Source: CAZUDI01 sp964618975 (GTDB lineage: Bacteria; Desulfobacterota; Desulfomonilia; UBA1062). Taken from it: a DNA stretch of 64,000 nucleotides. The stretch lies in contig CAZUDI010000001.1 of NCBI GenBank assembly GCA_964618975.1, forward strand, positions 1 through 64,000, given 5' to 3'. A program made the translations under genes and the position numbers. Below, piece after piece: positions 41,164 to 49,935 of this stretch. The first letter of the stretch is position 1. The number at the start of each line of letters is the position of its first letter. Below the pieces are notes generated by a model, which was not told where the DNA came from, made no database searches, and saw only the letters and a list, made by a program, of their open reading frames with translations.

Positions 41164-41883
41164 TCATCCTCCCCCTGCCCATACACGGGATCCGATATCC
41201 TCGCCCATCAGGAGCCCCCGCAGCTTCTCCGGCACATTGATGTTCATGACGCGGATTTCCAGGCCGTTATCACGGCACAACGCGATGGCTGAGGCATCCA
41301 TCACCTTCAGGTTTCTGCTGAGCACCTCGTCATAATCGAGTTCGGCAAAGAAGACGGCCTCCGGATACCGCACAGGGTCCCTGTCGTAGACACCGTCGAC
41401 CTTGGTGGCCTTGATCAGGACGTCGGCCCCGATCTCCAGCGCGCGCAGCGCGGCCGTAGTGTCGGTGGTGAAATACGGGCACCCCGTGCCCCCGGCAAAG
41501 AGTACCACCCGGTTGTGATCGAGGTGTTTGAGTGCCCGGGCCCGAACAAAGGTCTCGACCACCCGGGGAACCTCCAAGGCACTCATGATGCGGCTCTCCA
41601 GGCCCTGGCGGCCCATCTCTTCCGACAGCGCCAAGGCGTTCATGAGCGTCGCCAACATGCCCATGTGATCCGAACGCACACGGTCCGTGAAGATCCCGGT
41701 CTGGGCGCCGCGGTGAATGTTGCCACCGCCGATGACGATGCCCACCTGCGCCCCGGTCTCCACGGCTACCCGCACACATGCGGTGATGCGGGCCAGGGCC
41801 TCGGGCTCGATCCCGAAGCCCTGCGCGCCGGCCAGGGCCTCACCGCTGAGTTTCAAGAGAATGCGGGAATACCGGATCGTCAC
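41164..41883 (-). CDS. pyrH: UMP kinase
   Basis: A 239-residue amino-acid-kinase-fold enzyme that phosphorylates UMP to UDP and is regulated by GTP and UTP. It has L-L-K-L-S-G-E-A-L, I-G-G-G-N-I-H-R-G and F-A-G-G-T-G-C-P-Y-F-T-T-D-T. The start is taken as the GTG at 41883, which gives the usual T-I-R-Y-x-R-I-L-L-K N-terminus; the frame stays open upstream into tsf. It lies in the usual order between tsf and frr. Confidence 0.95.
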   Translation of the reverse strand: MTIRYSRILLKLSGEALAGAQGFGIEPEALARITACVRVAVETGAQVGIVIGGGNIHRGAQTGIFTDRVRSDHMGMLATLMNALALSEEMGRQGLESRIMSALEVPRVVETFVRARALKHLDHNRVVLFAGGTGCPYFTTDTTAALRALEIGADVLIKATKVDGVYDRDPVRYPEAVFFAELDYDEVLSRNLKVMDASAIALCRDNGLEIRVMNINVPEKLRGLLMGEDIGSRVWAGGG

Positions 41884-41887
41884 GGTT

Positions 41888-42487
41888 CTACAGCTCTTCT
41901 CCCAACTGATACCTGGCAAAACGCCGGATGAGACATTTTTCACCGGTCTTGCCCATCAGCTGTTCCAGTAGCTGCCCCACGCTCACGTCCGAGTCCTTGA
42001 CAAAGGGCTGCTCGAGCAGACAGCGCTCGGAATAGAACTTCTTGAGTTTGCCCTCGACGATCTTGTCCAGGATCTTTTCGGGTTTGCCGGATTTGAGGGC
42101 CTGCTCCTTGAGGATCTCCTTTTCCTTGTCCAGCACCTCACCGGGCACCTCGTCGCAGCTGACCCATTCCGGGCCGGCGGCGGCGATATGCATAGCGACA
42201 TCCTTGGCGAAACTGGTGAAATCATCCGACTTGGCCACGAAGTCACTCTCGCAGTTCACCTCGAGGAGCACGCCGATCTTGCCGCCCATATGGATGTAGG
42301 AGATCACGGTTCCCTGTAAGGTCGCCCGCCCCGAGCGCTTGCTGGCCACCTCCATGCCCTTCTTGCGAAGCAACTCGACGGCCTTATCGAAGTTACCCCC
42401 GGCCTCGGTGAGGGCCTTCTTGCAATCCATCATGCCCACGCCGGTCTTATCTCTCAGTTTCTTGACGTCTTCTGCTGTTATCTGCAC
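41888..42487 (-). CDS. tsf: Elongation factor Ts
   Basis: A 199-residue nucleotide-exchange factor for EF-Tu. It has the N-terminal UBA-like domain with L-R-x-x-T-G-V-G-M-M-D-C-K-K-A-L and one core dimerisation domain with V-N-C-E-S-D-F-V-A. This is the short form found in many Deltaproteobacteria, Cyanobacteria and Thermus, lacking the second core part of E. coli EF-Ts. Confidence 0.97.
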   Translation of the reverse strand: MQITAEDVKKLRDKTGVGMMDCKKALTEAGGNFDKAVELLRKKGMEVASKRSGRATLQGTVISYIHMGGKIGVLLEVNCESDFVAKSDDFTSFAKDVAMHIAAAGPEWVSCDEVPGEVLDKEKEILKEQALKSGKPEKILDKIVEGKLKKFYSERCLLEQPFVKDSDVSVGQLLEQLMGKTGEKCLIRRFARYQLGEEL

Positions 42488-42507
42488 GCTCTCCCTCCCC
42501 TCATGCT

Positions 42508-43383
42508 CTAGGCTGTTTCTTCATCCTCGAATTCATCGACCGTGCCGCTAGGGAGTTCATCATCACCGCCCTTGACGATGATCTCGATTTCACCCTCGAG
42601 TCCCTGACCGATCTGCTCCCTGGGACGACCCTCGGCCGCCGAAGGTGCACCTTCGACCTCTGAAGAGGCCTCCTTTATCTCGCTTTGCAGCTTTTCCTCG
42701 TAGAGGGAACGCCCCTCTATGACCGCCTCGGCGATCTTCGAGGTGAAAAGCCGGATGGCCCGGATGGCGTCGTCATTGCCGGGAATGACATAATCGATAA
42801 GGGTAGGATCACAATTCGAATCCACGATGGCCACAATGGGGATGCCCAGTTTGCGCGCCTCCTTGACAGCGATGTTCTCCCGTGTAGGATCGACCACATA
42901 GACGATATCCGGCAGGTGATCCATATCCTTGATCCCGTTCAGGGCGCGATCGAGCTTCATCTTGTGGCGCTTCATGCTGAGCTGTTCCTTCTTGGGATAG
43001 TCCTCGATCGTGCCGTTATCGATGATATTCTCGAGCCACTTGAGCTTTTCGACGCTCAGCTTGATGGTCTCATAGTTGGTGAGCATGCCGCCCAGCCAGC
43101 GGTGATTGATATAGAAGGCCCCGGAGCGCTGCGCCTCTTCCTCGATGGCGTCCTGGGCCTGCTTCTTGGTCCCCACGAATAGAATGCGCCCCCCGCTGGC
43201 CGTGGTTTCCCTTATGAAATCACACGCCTGATCAAAGAGTTTCTCGGTCTTCTGCAGATCGATGATGTGGATACCGTTTCTGGCCCCGAAGATATAGGGT
43301 TTCATCTTGGGATTCCAACGCGGGGTTTGATGGCCGAAATGGACGCCTGCCTCCAGAAGCTGCTTCATGCTAACTACCGACAT
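42508..43383 (-). CDS. rpsB: 30S ribosomal protein S2
   Basis: A 291-residue S2 with G-V-H-F-G-H-Q-T-x-R-W-N-P-K-M near the start and N-H-R-W-L-G-G-M-L-T-N. The last 45 residues are a long acidic extension (E-E-G-type and D-E-F-E-D-E) not found in E. coli S2 but frequent in related phyla. It is the first gene of the block with tsf, pyrH and frr. Confidence 0.97.
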   Translation of the reverse strand: MSVVSMKQLLEAGVHFGHQTPRWNPKMKPYIFGARNGIHIIDLQKTEKLFDQACDFIRETTASGGRILFVGTKKQAQDAIEEEAQRSGAFYINHRWLGGMLTNYETIKLSVEKLKWLENIIDNGTIEDYPKKEQLSMKRHKMKLDRALNGIKDMDHLPDIVYVVDPTRENIAVKEARKLGIPIVAIVDSNCDPTLIDYVIPGNDDAIRAIRLFTSKIAEAVIEGRSLYEEKLQSEIKEASSEVEGAPSAAEGRPREQIGQGLEGEIEIIVKGGDDELPSGTVDEFEDEETA

Positions 43384-43571
43384 ACTTCCTCCTTCTCTGG
43401 GTTTTTATCCTCCGCCCCCTGCAGGCATCATCCTCCCATAGGACACCCGAAGCCTGCGTAAAAAAAGGGACGTGTGTATTGGTCAGCCCTTCTATCACAC
43501 CCGGAACCGGCTTTCAAGGGGTAAGGCATGAAATTTATCAGGGGAACAGTGCCATGTATGCCCGGGGACGC

Positions 43572-44135
43572 TCATGCCCCTTTGAACAGCGGTGCGACCT
43601 TCTTGAAGAGAGGCGTCCCCGCCCGCTCCAGGAGCATGAAGGCAATGGTCTCGGTGGTATACACGAGGGCTCCCGCATCCCGCAGGGTCTCGATGGCCGC
43701 TGTGCGGTCCTCGGCGTAACGCGAACAGACCGCATCTGCGGCCACCACCACCTTGAAACCGGCCCGCAGGAGGTCGAGGGCGCTCTGCAGCACACACACA
43801 TGCGTTTCGATCCCGGTAATTATCACGGACCTGCGGCCCGTCTCCACCAGTACCTGCTTCAGGTCCGGGTCTCTGAAGCAGCTGAAGGTCATCTTGGCAT
43901 AGCGGGGGATGCCCTCGGTCAGGCGCCCGACCTCCAGCATGGTCTCTCCGAGGCCTTGCGGGTACTGCTCAGAGATCACAAGCGGCAGAGAGCACGCCTT
44001 GGCGCACTCGATCAGGATCAGACTGTTGTCGAGGAACGCCTGCCTGAATGGCACCTCCATGGCCTGATAGAGCCGCGGCTGAATATCGATCACCAGCAGG
44101 AGCGTCTCATTACTATAAATCATAAAATCCTTCAT
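43572..44135 (-). CDS. Isochorismatase family hydrolase
   Basis: A 187-residue cysteine hydrolase. The catalytic triad is seen as Asp in L-V-I-D-I-Q-P, Lys in Y-A-K-M-T-F-S, and Cys in G-I-E-T-H-V-C-V-L-Q near residue 120. The YcaC or nicotinamidase-like branch is likely. The ATG at 44135 has a GAGGAAG site and is preferred over the one at 44147. The substrate is unknown. Confidence 0.9.
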   Translation of the reverse strand: MKDFMIYSNETLLLVIDIQPRLYQAMEVPFRQAFLDNSLILIECAKACSLPLVISEQYPQGLGETMLEVGRLTEGIPRYAKMTFSCFRDPDLKQVLVETGRRSVIITGIETHVCVLQSALDLLRAGFKVVVAADAVCSRYAEDRTAAIETLRDAGALVYTTETIAFMLLERAGTPLFKKVAPLFKGA

Positions 44136-44150
44136 CGTCTTCCTCATTCA

Positions 44151-44223
44151 TTAATCGCTATGGGGCGAATTCCCCCACCGTTTGCGTCGTCAAGGGCTTG
44201 CGCCGAGGTTCATGCCCCTGATG
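44151..44223 (+). repeat. Intergenic dispersed repeat, copy 8 (forward)
   Basis: Forward copy: TTAATCGCTATGGGGCGAAT, TCCCCCACCGTTTGCGTCG, AAGGGCTTGCGCCGAGGTTC, ATGCCCCTGATG. It abuts the start region of the isochorismatase gene. Confidence 0.82.
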
Positions 44224-44272
44224 TCAGATCCATCGCTATCGCTCTGGCCGTCCCTTTGATGTGCGGTGCCGC

Positions 44273-44947
44273 TCAGAGGATCAGAGGATAGATCATGGCA
44301 TACACGATGGCGGGGATCATATTGCCGACCTTGATCTGCTTGAGCCCCAGCAGGTTAACACCGATCCCCACGATGATGATACCGCCGGTGGCCTCCACCG
44401 AACTCAGGACTAAGGGGTCCTGGAGGAAGGCCAGGGCGGATGCCAGCAGGGTGAACCCGCCCTGAACCACCAGCACGGACAGCGCCGAGAAGGCCACACC
44501 GATGCCCAGGGAGGAGGCCAGCGCCGTGGCAGCCACCCCGTCGAGCAGGGATTTCACGAAAAGCGTGCTGGAATCACCCACGGTTCCGTCCTGGATACAG
44601 CCCACGATCATCATGGCCCCCGTAAGGTAGAGCACGGAGGCCGCTACAAACCCCTGCACAAAGGTCGACGACTCGGAGCGGAAGCGCCGTTTTAGTCGCT
44701 CGCCCAGAAGCTCGACCCCACGTTCGATGCGTAAAAGCTCACCGGTCACTGAGCCCAGCAGCAAACAGCTGATGGTGGCCACGGGGGTGTTCCCGACGAG
44801 CGCCATCTTGATCCCGATGAGTATCACGGCCAATCCCAGGGCCTCCATGAGGATGGACTTGATCCCCGGAGAGATATGTCGTCCGGCGAACAGGCCCACC
44901 GCACTCCCCACCAGAATCGCCCCGGTATTCACGATTGTTCCGGTCAC
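44273..44947 (-). CDS. DUF554 membrane protein
   Basis: A 224-residue protein with six or seven hydrophobic helices, matching DUF554 (YdfK/YqgA type): T-G-T-I-V-N-T-G-A-I-L-V-G-S at the start, G-D-S-S-T-L-F-V-K-S-L-L-D-G in the middle and G-I-I-I-V-G-I-G-V-N-L-L near the end. The GTG start at 44947 has an AAAGGAG site. The function is unknown. Confidence 0.9.
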   Translation of the reverse strand: MTGTIVNTGAILVGSAVGLFAGRHISPGIKSILMEALGLAVILIGIKMALVGNTPVATISCLLLGSVTGELLRIERGVELLGERLKRRFRSESSTFVQGFVAASVLYLTGAMMIVGCIQDGTVGDSSTLFVKSLLDGVAATALASSLGIGVAFSALSVLVVQGGFTLLASALAFLQDPLVLSSVEATGGIIIVGIGVNLLGLKQIKVGNMIPAIVYAMIYPLIL

Positions 44948-44969
44948 GCCCGGCTCCTTTGTCCCACGT

Positions 44970-45060
44970 TCAATCATGGGTATGGACCCCAGGGCAAGCC
45001 TAAGGCCCCTGCTTGCCGCCGCAAGCGGCGGGGAATTTGACCCTCAGGCCATTAAAGACT
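44970..45060 (-). repeat. Intergenic dispersed repeat, copy 9 (reverse, best preserved)
   Basis: The longest copy: CAATCATGGGTATGGACCCC, AGGGCAAGCCTAAGG, CTTGCCGCCGCAAGCGGCGG, GGAATTTGACCCTCAGGCC and ATTAAAGA. The core CCGCCGC and GCGGCGG arms form a small hairpin. Confidence 0.88.
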
Positions 45061-45131
45061 CCCTATCCAATGTTCACGGCCCCGGTCAATCAAATAATGG
45101 GGCCTTGGCCTGTGGGGCAGGAGGGATACCA

Positions 45132-45160
45132 TTGACAATTTGAACATGTGAACATATATT
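45132..45160 (+). promoter_or_regulatory. sigma70 promoter of the arsR-CDF operon
   Basis: TTGACA, exactly 17 bases, TATATT: a near-consensus promoter. The -10 box lies inside the inverted repeats described next, so repressor binding would block it. The transcript would start near 45167, almost at the start codon. Confidence 0.82.
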
Positions 45161-45171
45161 CATATGAATAT
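45149..45171. promoter_or_regulatory. ArsR/SmtB-type operator
   Basis: TGAACATATATTCA is an imperfect palindrome of the metal-repressor kind, overlapped by the perfect 16-base palindrome ATATTCATATGAATAT. A further TGAACAT copy lies 8 bases upstream. It covers the -10 box and transcript start. Confidence 0.75.
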
Positions 45172-45514
45172 GGAGCACACCTGTACGGTCATCCATGCGG
45201 AAGTAGTCGCCCGGGTAGGACAACGTATGCCCCAGGACGAGGCCATGCTCAATGAACTGGCGGAGTTCTTCAAGGTTTTTGGAGATGCCACCCGGATCAG
45301 GATCCTCTTCGCCCTGGCTGCCGCCGAGATGTGCGTTTGCGACATCGCCGCCCTCCTGGGGATGAACCACTCGGCCATATCCCATCAGTTGAAGATCCTC
45401 AGTCGGTCGAAGCTCGTCCGGCAGCGCCGGGAAGGCAAACTCGTCTACTATTCCCTGAGCGATGCCCACGTCAAGAGGGTCCTGGCCCAGGGTTTCGAAC
45501 ACATCAGCGAATGA
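45170..45514 (+). CDS. ArsR/SmtB family metal-sensing repressor
   Basis: A 114-residue winged-helix repressor. The recognition helix region has M-C-V-C-D-I-A-A-L-L-G-M-N-H-S-A-I-S-H-Q-L-K, including the C-V-C of the alpha3 metal site (CadC/ArsR type). The end S-D-A-H-V-K-R-V-L-A-Q-G-F-E-H offers the alpha5 zinc site (Asp/His, His/Glu) of SmtB. ATG 45170 is chosen because the predicted transcript begins 3 bases before it, making a leaderless message; ATG 45164 lies upstream of the predicted start. It should release a CDF exporter gene when Zn, Cd or a similar metal is in excess. Confidence 0.9.
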   Translation: MEHTCTVIHAEVVARVGQRMPQDEAMLNELAEFFKVFGDATRIRILFALAAAEMCVCDIAALLGMNHSAISHQLKILSRSKLVRQRREGKLVYYSLSDAHVKRVLAQGFEHISE

Positions 45515-45549
45515 GCGCACCAAGTGTAACGCACGATGAGGAGCTGAAA

Positions 45550-46485
45550 ATGCCGACACACCACCATCACCACCACAACGGCCAGCATCCCTCCCCGAGG
45601 GGTTCCCTCGGGCTCGTGATCCTCTTCAATGTCATGATCACCGTGGTGGAGTATATCGGCGGCTTCCTCTCCGGCAGCCTGGCGCTTGTCTCGGATGCCA
45701 CCCACAACCTCTCGGATGTCTTGGCGCTGATTCTCGGCTTCGTCGGGGAGCGGCTCATGCGGCGTGAGCCGGACCTGGATTTCTCCTTCGGCCTGCGGAG
45801 GATCGAGGTGGCCACGGCCCTTATCAACGCCCTGACCCTGGTCGCCATCGCCGCCTTCATCCTCATCGAGGCCCTCGATCGCTATCAGAATCCGCACCCG
45901 ATCGCCATCGAGGTCATGCTGCCGGTGGCACTCGTGGGTCTTTTGGGCAACGTCTTCTCAATCGTGGCACTCAGGGGACAGCGCGACAGAAACCTGAACC
46001 TCAGGGCCGCCTTCCTCCATCTCTTCTACGATGCCCTTTCGTCAGGAGCCGTGATCGCCGTGGCCTTGATCCTCCTCTTCTGGCCCGCCTTCTGGCTCGA
46101 TCCCCTCATAAGCCTCGTAATCGTCGTCATGATCGCGTCCAGCGCGGTGGGCATTATCCGGGAGTCTCTGCGCATCTTCCTGCAGGTGGCGCCCGCCCAT
46201 CTCGACACCGCCGCCATCCAGCGTTCCCTGGAGTCCGCCTCCGGCGGCGGCGTTCACGGGCTGCACATCTGGTCGGTGAATTCCACCGAGGTCTTTCTGT
46301 CCTGCCATATCTGCCTGGGAGAGGAGGCGGTCGTGAATACGGACCAGGTACTGCGCTCGGTGAATGCCGAGCTCGAGCGCCGCTACGGCATCACCCATAC
46401 GGCCATTCAGGTGGAGCGCTCCGCGCACTGCCGTGATGGAGGGGGCCCCTGCTGCTCTCAGGAGAACCCTTCCGGGAGGTCTTGA
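45550..46485 (+). CDS. Cation diffusion facilitator (CzcD-type) metal exporter
   Basis: A 311-residue CDF transporter with six membrane helices between about residues 20 and 215 and a C-terminal cytosolic domain. Metal-site motifs are S-D-A-T-H-N-L-S-D in helix 2 and H-L-F-Y-D in helix 5. The N-terminus is a natural His run (H-H-H-H-H-H) and the tail has C-R-D-G-G-G-P-C-C. The ATG at 45550 has a GAGGAG site; ATG 45511, overlapping the arsR stop, is an alternative. It exports Zn, Cd or Co under the repressor encoded just upstream. Confidence 0.93.
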   Translation: MPTHHHHHHNGQHPSPRGSLGLVILFNVMITVVEYIGGFLSGSLALVSDATHNLSDVLALILGFVGERLMRREPDLDFSFGLRRIEVATALINALTLVAIAAFILIEALDRYQNPHPIAIEVMLPVALVGLLGNVFSIVALRGQRDRNLNLRAAFLHLFYDALSSGAVIAVALILLFWPAFWLDPLISLVIVVMIASSAVGIIRESLRIFLQVAPAHLDTAAIQRSLESASGGGVHGLHIWSVNSTEVFLSCHICLGEEAVVNTDQVLRSVNAELERRYGITHTAIQVERSAHCRDGGGPCCSQENPSGRS

Positions 46486-46486
46486 G

Positions 46487-48811
46487 ATGGACAATCCGCA
46501 CCTCGGTCTGCTGATCAGTGTCGGTGAACTGGGCGCCATGATGGCGGGCAGCCCGGATATCCAGTCCTTTCTCGAGCAGGGCGTGCGCCTGGTGGCGCAC
46601 CACATGCGCGCCCAGGTCAGCTCCATCTACCTGTACGACGAGGCCACCGAAGAGCTGGTGCTCCAGGCCACGCAGGGACTGAATCCCGCTTCCGTCGGCC
46701 GCGTGCGCCTGCACCGGGGCGAGGGGCTGGTGGGGCTGTGCCATGAGGAACGCCGACCCATCCATGTGGACCGAGCCAGTGAAAATCCGCATTACCGCTA
46801 CTTTGCCGAGACCGGTGAGGCTGCCTTCGAGGCCTTTCTCGCGGTTCCCATCCTGCTGGGAACCGCGAGTATCGGTGTGCTCACCGTTCAGCGCCCGCTG
46901 AGCCAGGTGTTCCATGAACACGACATCCTGACCTTGAGGGCGGTGGCCTCCCAGCTGGCGAGTTCGATCGAACACGCCCGGGTGCTGATGCATCTGAGAT
47001 CCGTCCCGGAGCGGGGCACGCCCCGCCCCCTGCCCCTGAGGCAGGGAGAGGAGGACCGGGACAGCCGGGTGCTTTCCCCCGGCAAAGACGTCCGGAGTCC
47101 CCGGTCCATCCTCGTCAAGGGCATACCGGCCTCGCCAGGCATCGCCTCCGGGCCGGCCCATATCTTTGCCCCCCACACACAGACACGCGCCCTTCTGCCC
47201 GAGCACCCCCGCGAGGACCTGGGGCCCTCAGACCTCACCCGGGCGCTGGAGGCCACCCGCGCTCAGCTGGCCGAACTGCAGCGGCGCATGGAAAAGCGCC
47301 TGCCCGAGATGGTCTCGCTGATCTTCACCGCCCAGCAGATCATGCTCAAGGACAGCACCTTCATCGACAGAATCACGGAGCGCATCGAGAAGGGCTTGAA
47401 TCCCCCGGAGGCACTCTATGAGGTGTGCACCTTCTACATGGATACCTTTGCCTCCAGCTCCCAGGCCTACCTCCGCGAGAAAGCCCACGATGTGGAAGAC
47501 CTCATGCGGCGGGTCATGGGCAATCTGCTGCAGGATCAGTCGGATGGTCCCTGCGGGTGTCAAGGTGCGGTTGTGATCGCCAGTAACCTCTACCCCTCCG
47601 ACATCATCAGCCTGGCCTTAGAAGGCATCGCCGGGATCGTACTGGTAAGCGGCGGGGTTACCTCGCATGTGTCCATCCTGGTGCGGAGCCTGGAGATCCC
47701 CCTGATCATCAGCACCGATGCCTGGCTCATGAATCTGGCGCCGGGGACAGAGGTCCTGCTGGATGCCACGCAGGGCAATATCTATCTGGACCCCACGCCT
47801 AAAGTCCGGGAGCGCTTCCAGGAACGGGAGGAAACCCATACCATGACCTCTTCCGCGGCTATGAACGAGGAAACCCGCACGCGGGATGGCATTCGCGTGA
47901 GCCTGCAGGCCAACATCAACCTGCTCAGCGAACTGCCACTGGCCCGGCGGCTTAAGGCACAGGGCGTGGGGCTGTACCGTACGGAATTCCCCTTCATGAT
48001 CCGCGCCACGCCGCCGTCGGAAGAGGAACAACTCGTCGTCTACCGCACGCTTGTACGCGAGATGGCCGCGCTCCCGGTCACCTTCAGGACCCTGGACGTG
48101 GGCGGCGACAAGCTCCTGGCATACTTTGACCACGCAAGCGAACCCAATCCCGCCCTGGGGCTACGCTCGATCCGCTTCTCCCTGAAGCACACTGACCTCT
48201 TCGCGCAACAGCTACGGGCGATCCTGCGCGCCGGCGCAGGGGCGCCCGAACTGAGGATCATGTTTCCCCTGATCTCCTCCACCGAGGAATTCCTGCAGGC
48301 CGCTTCCATCGTCCATCAGGCCCGAGAGGACCTCACCCGGGAGGGGCTCGCGCACCACCCTTCCCCCGCCATCGGGATGATGATCGAGCTGCCTGCCGTA
48401 GTCGAAATCATGGACGAGCTCGTGCAGGTGGTCGATTTCTTCAGCATCGGCACCAATGACTTCATCCAGTACCTGCTGGGCGTGGATCGGACCAACGAAC
48501 TGGTGGCGGATTTCTACCTGCCACACCACCCAGCCGTACTCCGATCACTCGCACGGGTGGTCGGTGTCGCCCGGGATGCGGGCAAGGAGATCAGCGTCTG
48601 CGGCGAGATGGCCCACGAGCCGGACCTGGTCGCCTTCCTCCTCGGCATCGGGGTACGCACCTTCAGCCTCGACCCCCGCTATCTGCCCCAGATTCAACGC
48701 ACCATCCAGTCCCTGAGCCTGGACGAGGCCCAGGAGAGCGCCGGGAAGCTTTTGCGGTCCAGAACGGGCATCGGTTCTCATTGGGCAGACAAAGGGGCAC
48801 CCGTCCTCTGA
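46487..48811 (+). CDS. ptsP: PtsP, enzyme I (Ntr) with GAF domain
   Basis: A 774-residue PEP-protein phosphotransferase. An N-terminal GAF domain (about residues 15-170) is followed by the PEP-utilising N domain and the swivelling domain with the phosphorylated His in S-G-G-V-T-S-H-V-S-I-L (near residue 390). The PEP/TIM-barrel domain contains L-Y-R-T-E-F and the active-site Cys in S-V-C-G-E-M-A. It phosphorylates NPr in the nitrogen-related PTS. No ptsN or npr gene is beside it. It starts one base after the CDF gene's stop, an unusual pairing. Confidence 0.93.
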   Translation: MDNPHLGLLISVGELGAMMAGSPDIQSFLEQGVRLVAHHMRAQVSSIYLYDEATEELVLQATQGLNPASVGRVRLHRGEGLVGLCHEERRPIHVDRASENPHYRYFAETGEAAFEAFLAVPILLGTASIGVLTVQRPLSQVFHEHDILTLRAVASQLASSIEHARVLMHLRSVPERGTPRPLPLRQGEEDRDSRVLSPGKDVRSPRSILVKGIPASPGIASGPAHIFAPHTQTRALLPEHPREDLGPSDLTRALEATRAQLAELQRRMEKRLPEMVSLIFTAQQIMLKDSTFIDRITERIEKGLNPPEALYEVCTFYMDTFASSSQAYLREKAHDVEDLMRRVMGNLLQDQSDGPCGCQGAVVIASNLYPSDIISLALEGIAGIVLVSGGVTSHVSILVRSLEIPLIISTDAWLMNLAPGTEVLLDATQGNIYLDPTPKVRERFQEREETHTMTSSAAMNEETRTRDGIRVSLQANINLLSELPLARRLKAQGVGLYRTEFPFMIRATPPSEEEQLVVYRTLVREMAALPVTFRTLDVGGDKLLAYFDHASEPNPALGLRSIRFSLKHTDLFAQQLRAILRAGAGAPELRIMFPLISSTEEFLQAASIVHQAREDLTREGLAHHPSPAIGMMIELPAVVEIMDELVQVVDFFSIGTNDFIQYLLGVDRTNELVADFYLPHHPAVLRSLARVVGVARDAGKEISVCGEMAHEPDLVAFLLGIGVRTFSLDPRYLPQIQRTIQSLSLDEAQESAGKLLRSRTGIGSHWADKGAPVL

Positions 48812-48846
48812 AGCCCGGAGAAGGCCGGCGGGCAGAGAGGGCGCCC

Positions 48847-49500
48847 TCACCCGAAAAGTGCAAGCAGGTCCGCGGGGCAGCCCACAAGCAGGCGCGCCCC
48901 GCTGCCTACGAGCTCCTCCCTGCCCCGGAAGCCCCACAGCACGCCTACCGGCAGCATACCGGCATTCACGGCGGTGCACATGTCCACGTTCGTGTCCCCC
49001 ACAAAGACCACCCGCCCCGGCTTGACCCCGAGGGCACGCGCGATCTGGAGGGCCCCGATCGGATCGGGCTTGCGCGGAAAACCGGGCCTGAGCCCGCAGA
49101 CCCGCGTGAAACTCCAGCGACCCAGGAAGGCCTTCACCATCTCCTGCGTGAAGTCATGGGGCTTATTGGAGAGTACCGCCAGAGGCAGGCCGCGGGAGGT
49201 GAGTGCATCGAGCAGTTCCGGGATCCCTTTATAGGGTCTGGACTTGTGGGCCCAGCCCCTCCCGTATTCCGAGCGCATGGCCTCCATGAGGCCTTCGATC
49301 GTAGCCTCGTTGCGCTCATCCTCCGGCAGCACGCGCTCGCAGAGCACACGCATACCCTCCCCCACGAGCAAGCGATAGTCCGAGGAGGCACGGGGCGCAA
49401 AGCCCTGTCTGGCAAGGGCCGCATTCATGCTGTCGGCCAGATCTTCCAGGGTATCGAGAAGGGTCCCGTCGAGGTCAAAGATGACCGCATCCCAGGTCAT
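48847..49500 (-). CDS. HAD family hydrolase (phosphoglycolate-phosphatase-like)
   Basis: A 217-residue HAD enzyme. Motif I is F-D-L-D-G-T-L-L-D-T, motif II L-S-N-K, and motifs III/IV K-P-D-P and F-V-G-D-T-N-V-D-M. The helical cap between residues 15 and 95 is of the type seen in phosphoglycolate phosphatase. No strong ribosome site is seen before the ATG at 49500. The actual substrate is not certain. Confidence 0.9.
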   Translation of the reverse strand: MTWDAVIFDLDGTLLDTLEDLADSMNAALARQGFAPRASSDYRLLVGEGMRVLCERVLPEDERNEATIEGLMEAMRSEYGRGWAHKSRPYKGIPELLDALTSRGLPLAVLSNKPHDFTQEMVKAFLGRWSFTRVCGLRPGFPRKPDPIGALQIARALGVKPGRVVFVGDTNVDMCTAVNAGMLPVGVLWGFRGREELVGSGARLLVGCPADLLALFG

Positions 49501-49569
49501 GGTCGTGCTTGTCCTTTTCCCCGTGCACTCATGAAGGGCCAATCCCATCGGGGAACGGCGGTTAGCAAT

Positions 49570-49935
49570 CTAGTGGTCGTGGCCGTCACACCCGTCGTGA
49601 GCGTGGCACTCGATTCGGGAATCCTCAAGCGCCCCGCCCAGCCAAGCCTCCAGGACCACCTGAACCTCGCCACTGCACCCGCGTACCACCTCGATCCCGT
49701 GAGAGGACAGCACGTTGACCGCACCCGCCCCCATGTTCCCGGCCAGCATCACCGTGACGCCCATGGCCGAGAGGGTATCCACGATCCCGGTCTTGCACCC
49801 GCATCCCGCAGGGGGTTGCACAACCTCCCTGCCCGTGATCCGTTTCTGGTCATCGACCTCGAAGACCGTAAAGTGCTCGCAATGTCCGAAATGCTCATCA
49901 ACCCTGTTTCCCGTCGACGGAAGTGCAATCTTCAT
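49570..49935 (-). CDS. NifX/NafY-like dinitrogenase iron-molybdenum cofactor domain protein
   Basis: A 121-residue protein of the MTH1175/NifX-like fold with H-F-G-H-C-E-H and A-G-N-M-G-A-G-A. It has a His/Asp-rich C-terminal tail (H-A-H-D-G-C-D-G-H-D-H), which should bind metal, and a C-G-C pair near residue 46. Many members occur outside nitrogen fixation and may carry Mo or Fe clusters; no nif gene is in the window. Confidence 0.87.
   Translation of the reverse strand: MKIALPSTGNRVDEHFGHCEHFTVFEVDDQKRITGREVVQPPAGCGCKTGIVDTLSAMGVTVMLAGNMGAGAVNVLSSHGIEVVRGCSGEVQVVLEAWLGGALEDSRIECHAHDGCDGHDH

Noticed and set aside
45556..45573. Six-His run near the N-terminus of the CDF exporter looking like a cloning tag
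   Set aside because: His-rich ends are normal in CDF metal transporters, and the codons are mixed (CAC/CAT) in natural context.
49570..49935. NifX-like gene as evidence for nitrogen fixation
   Set aside because: This domain is common in non-fixing anaerobes and no nif gene accompanies it.
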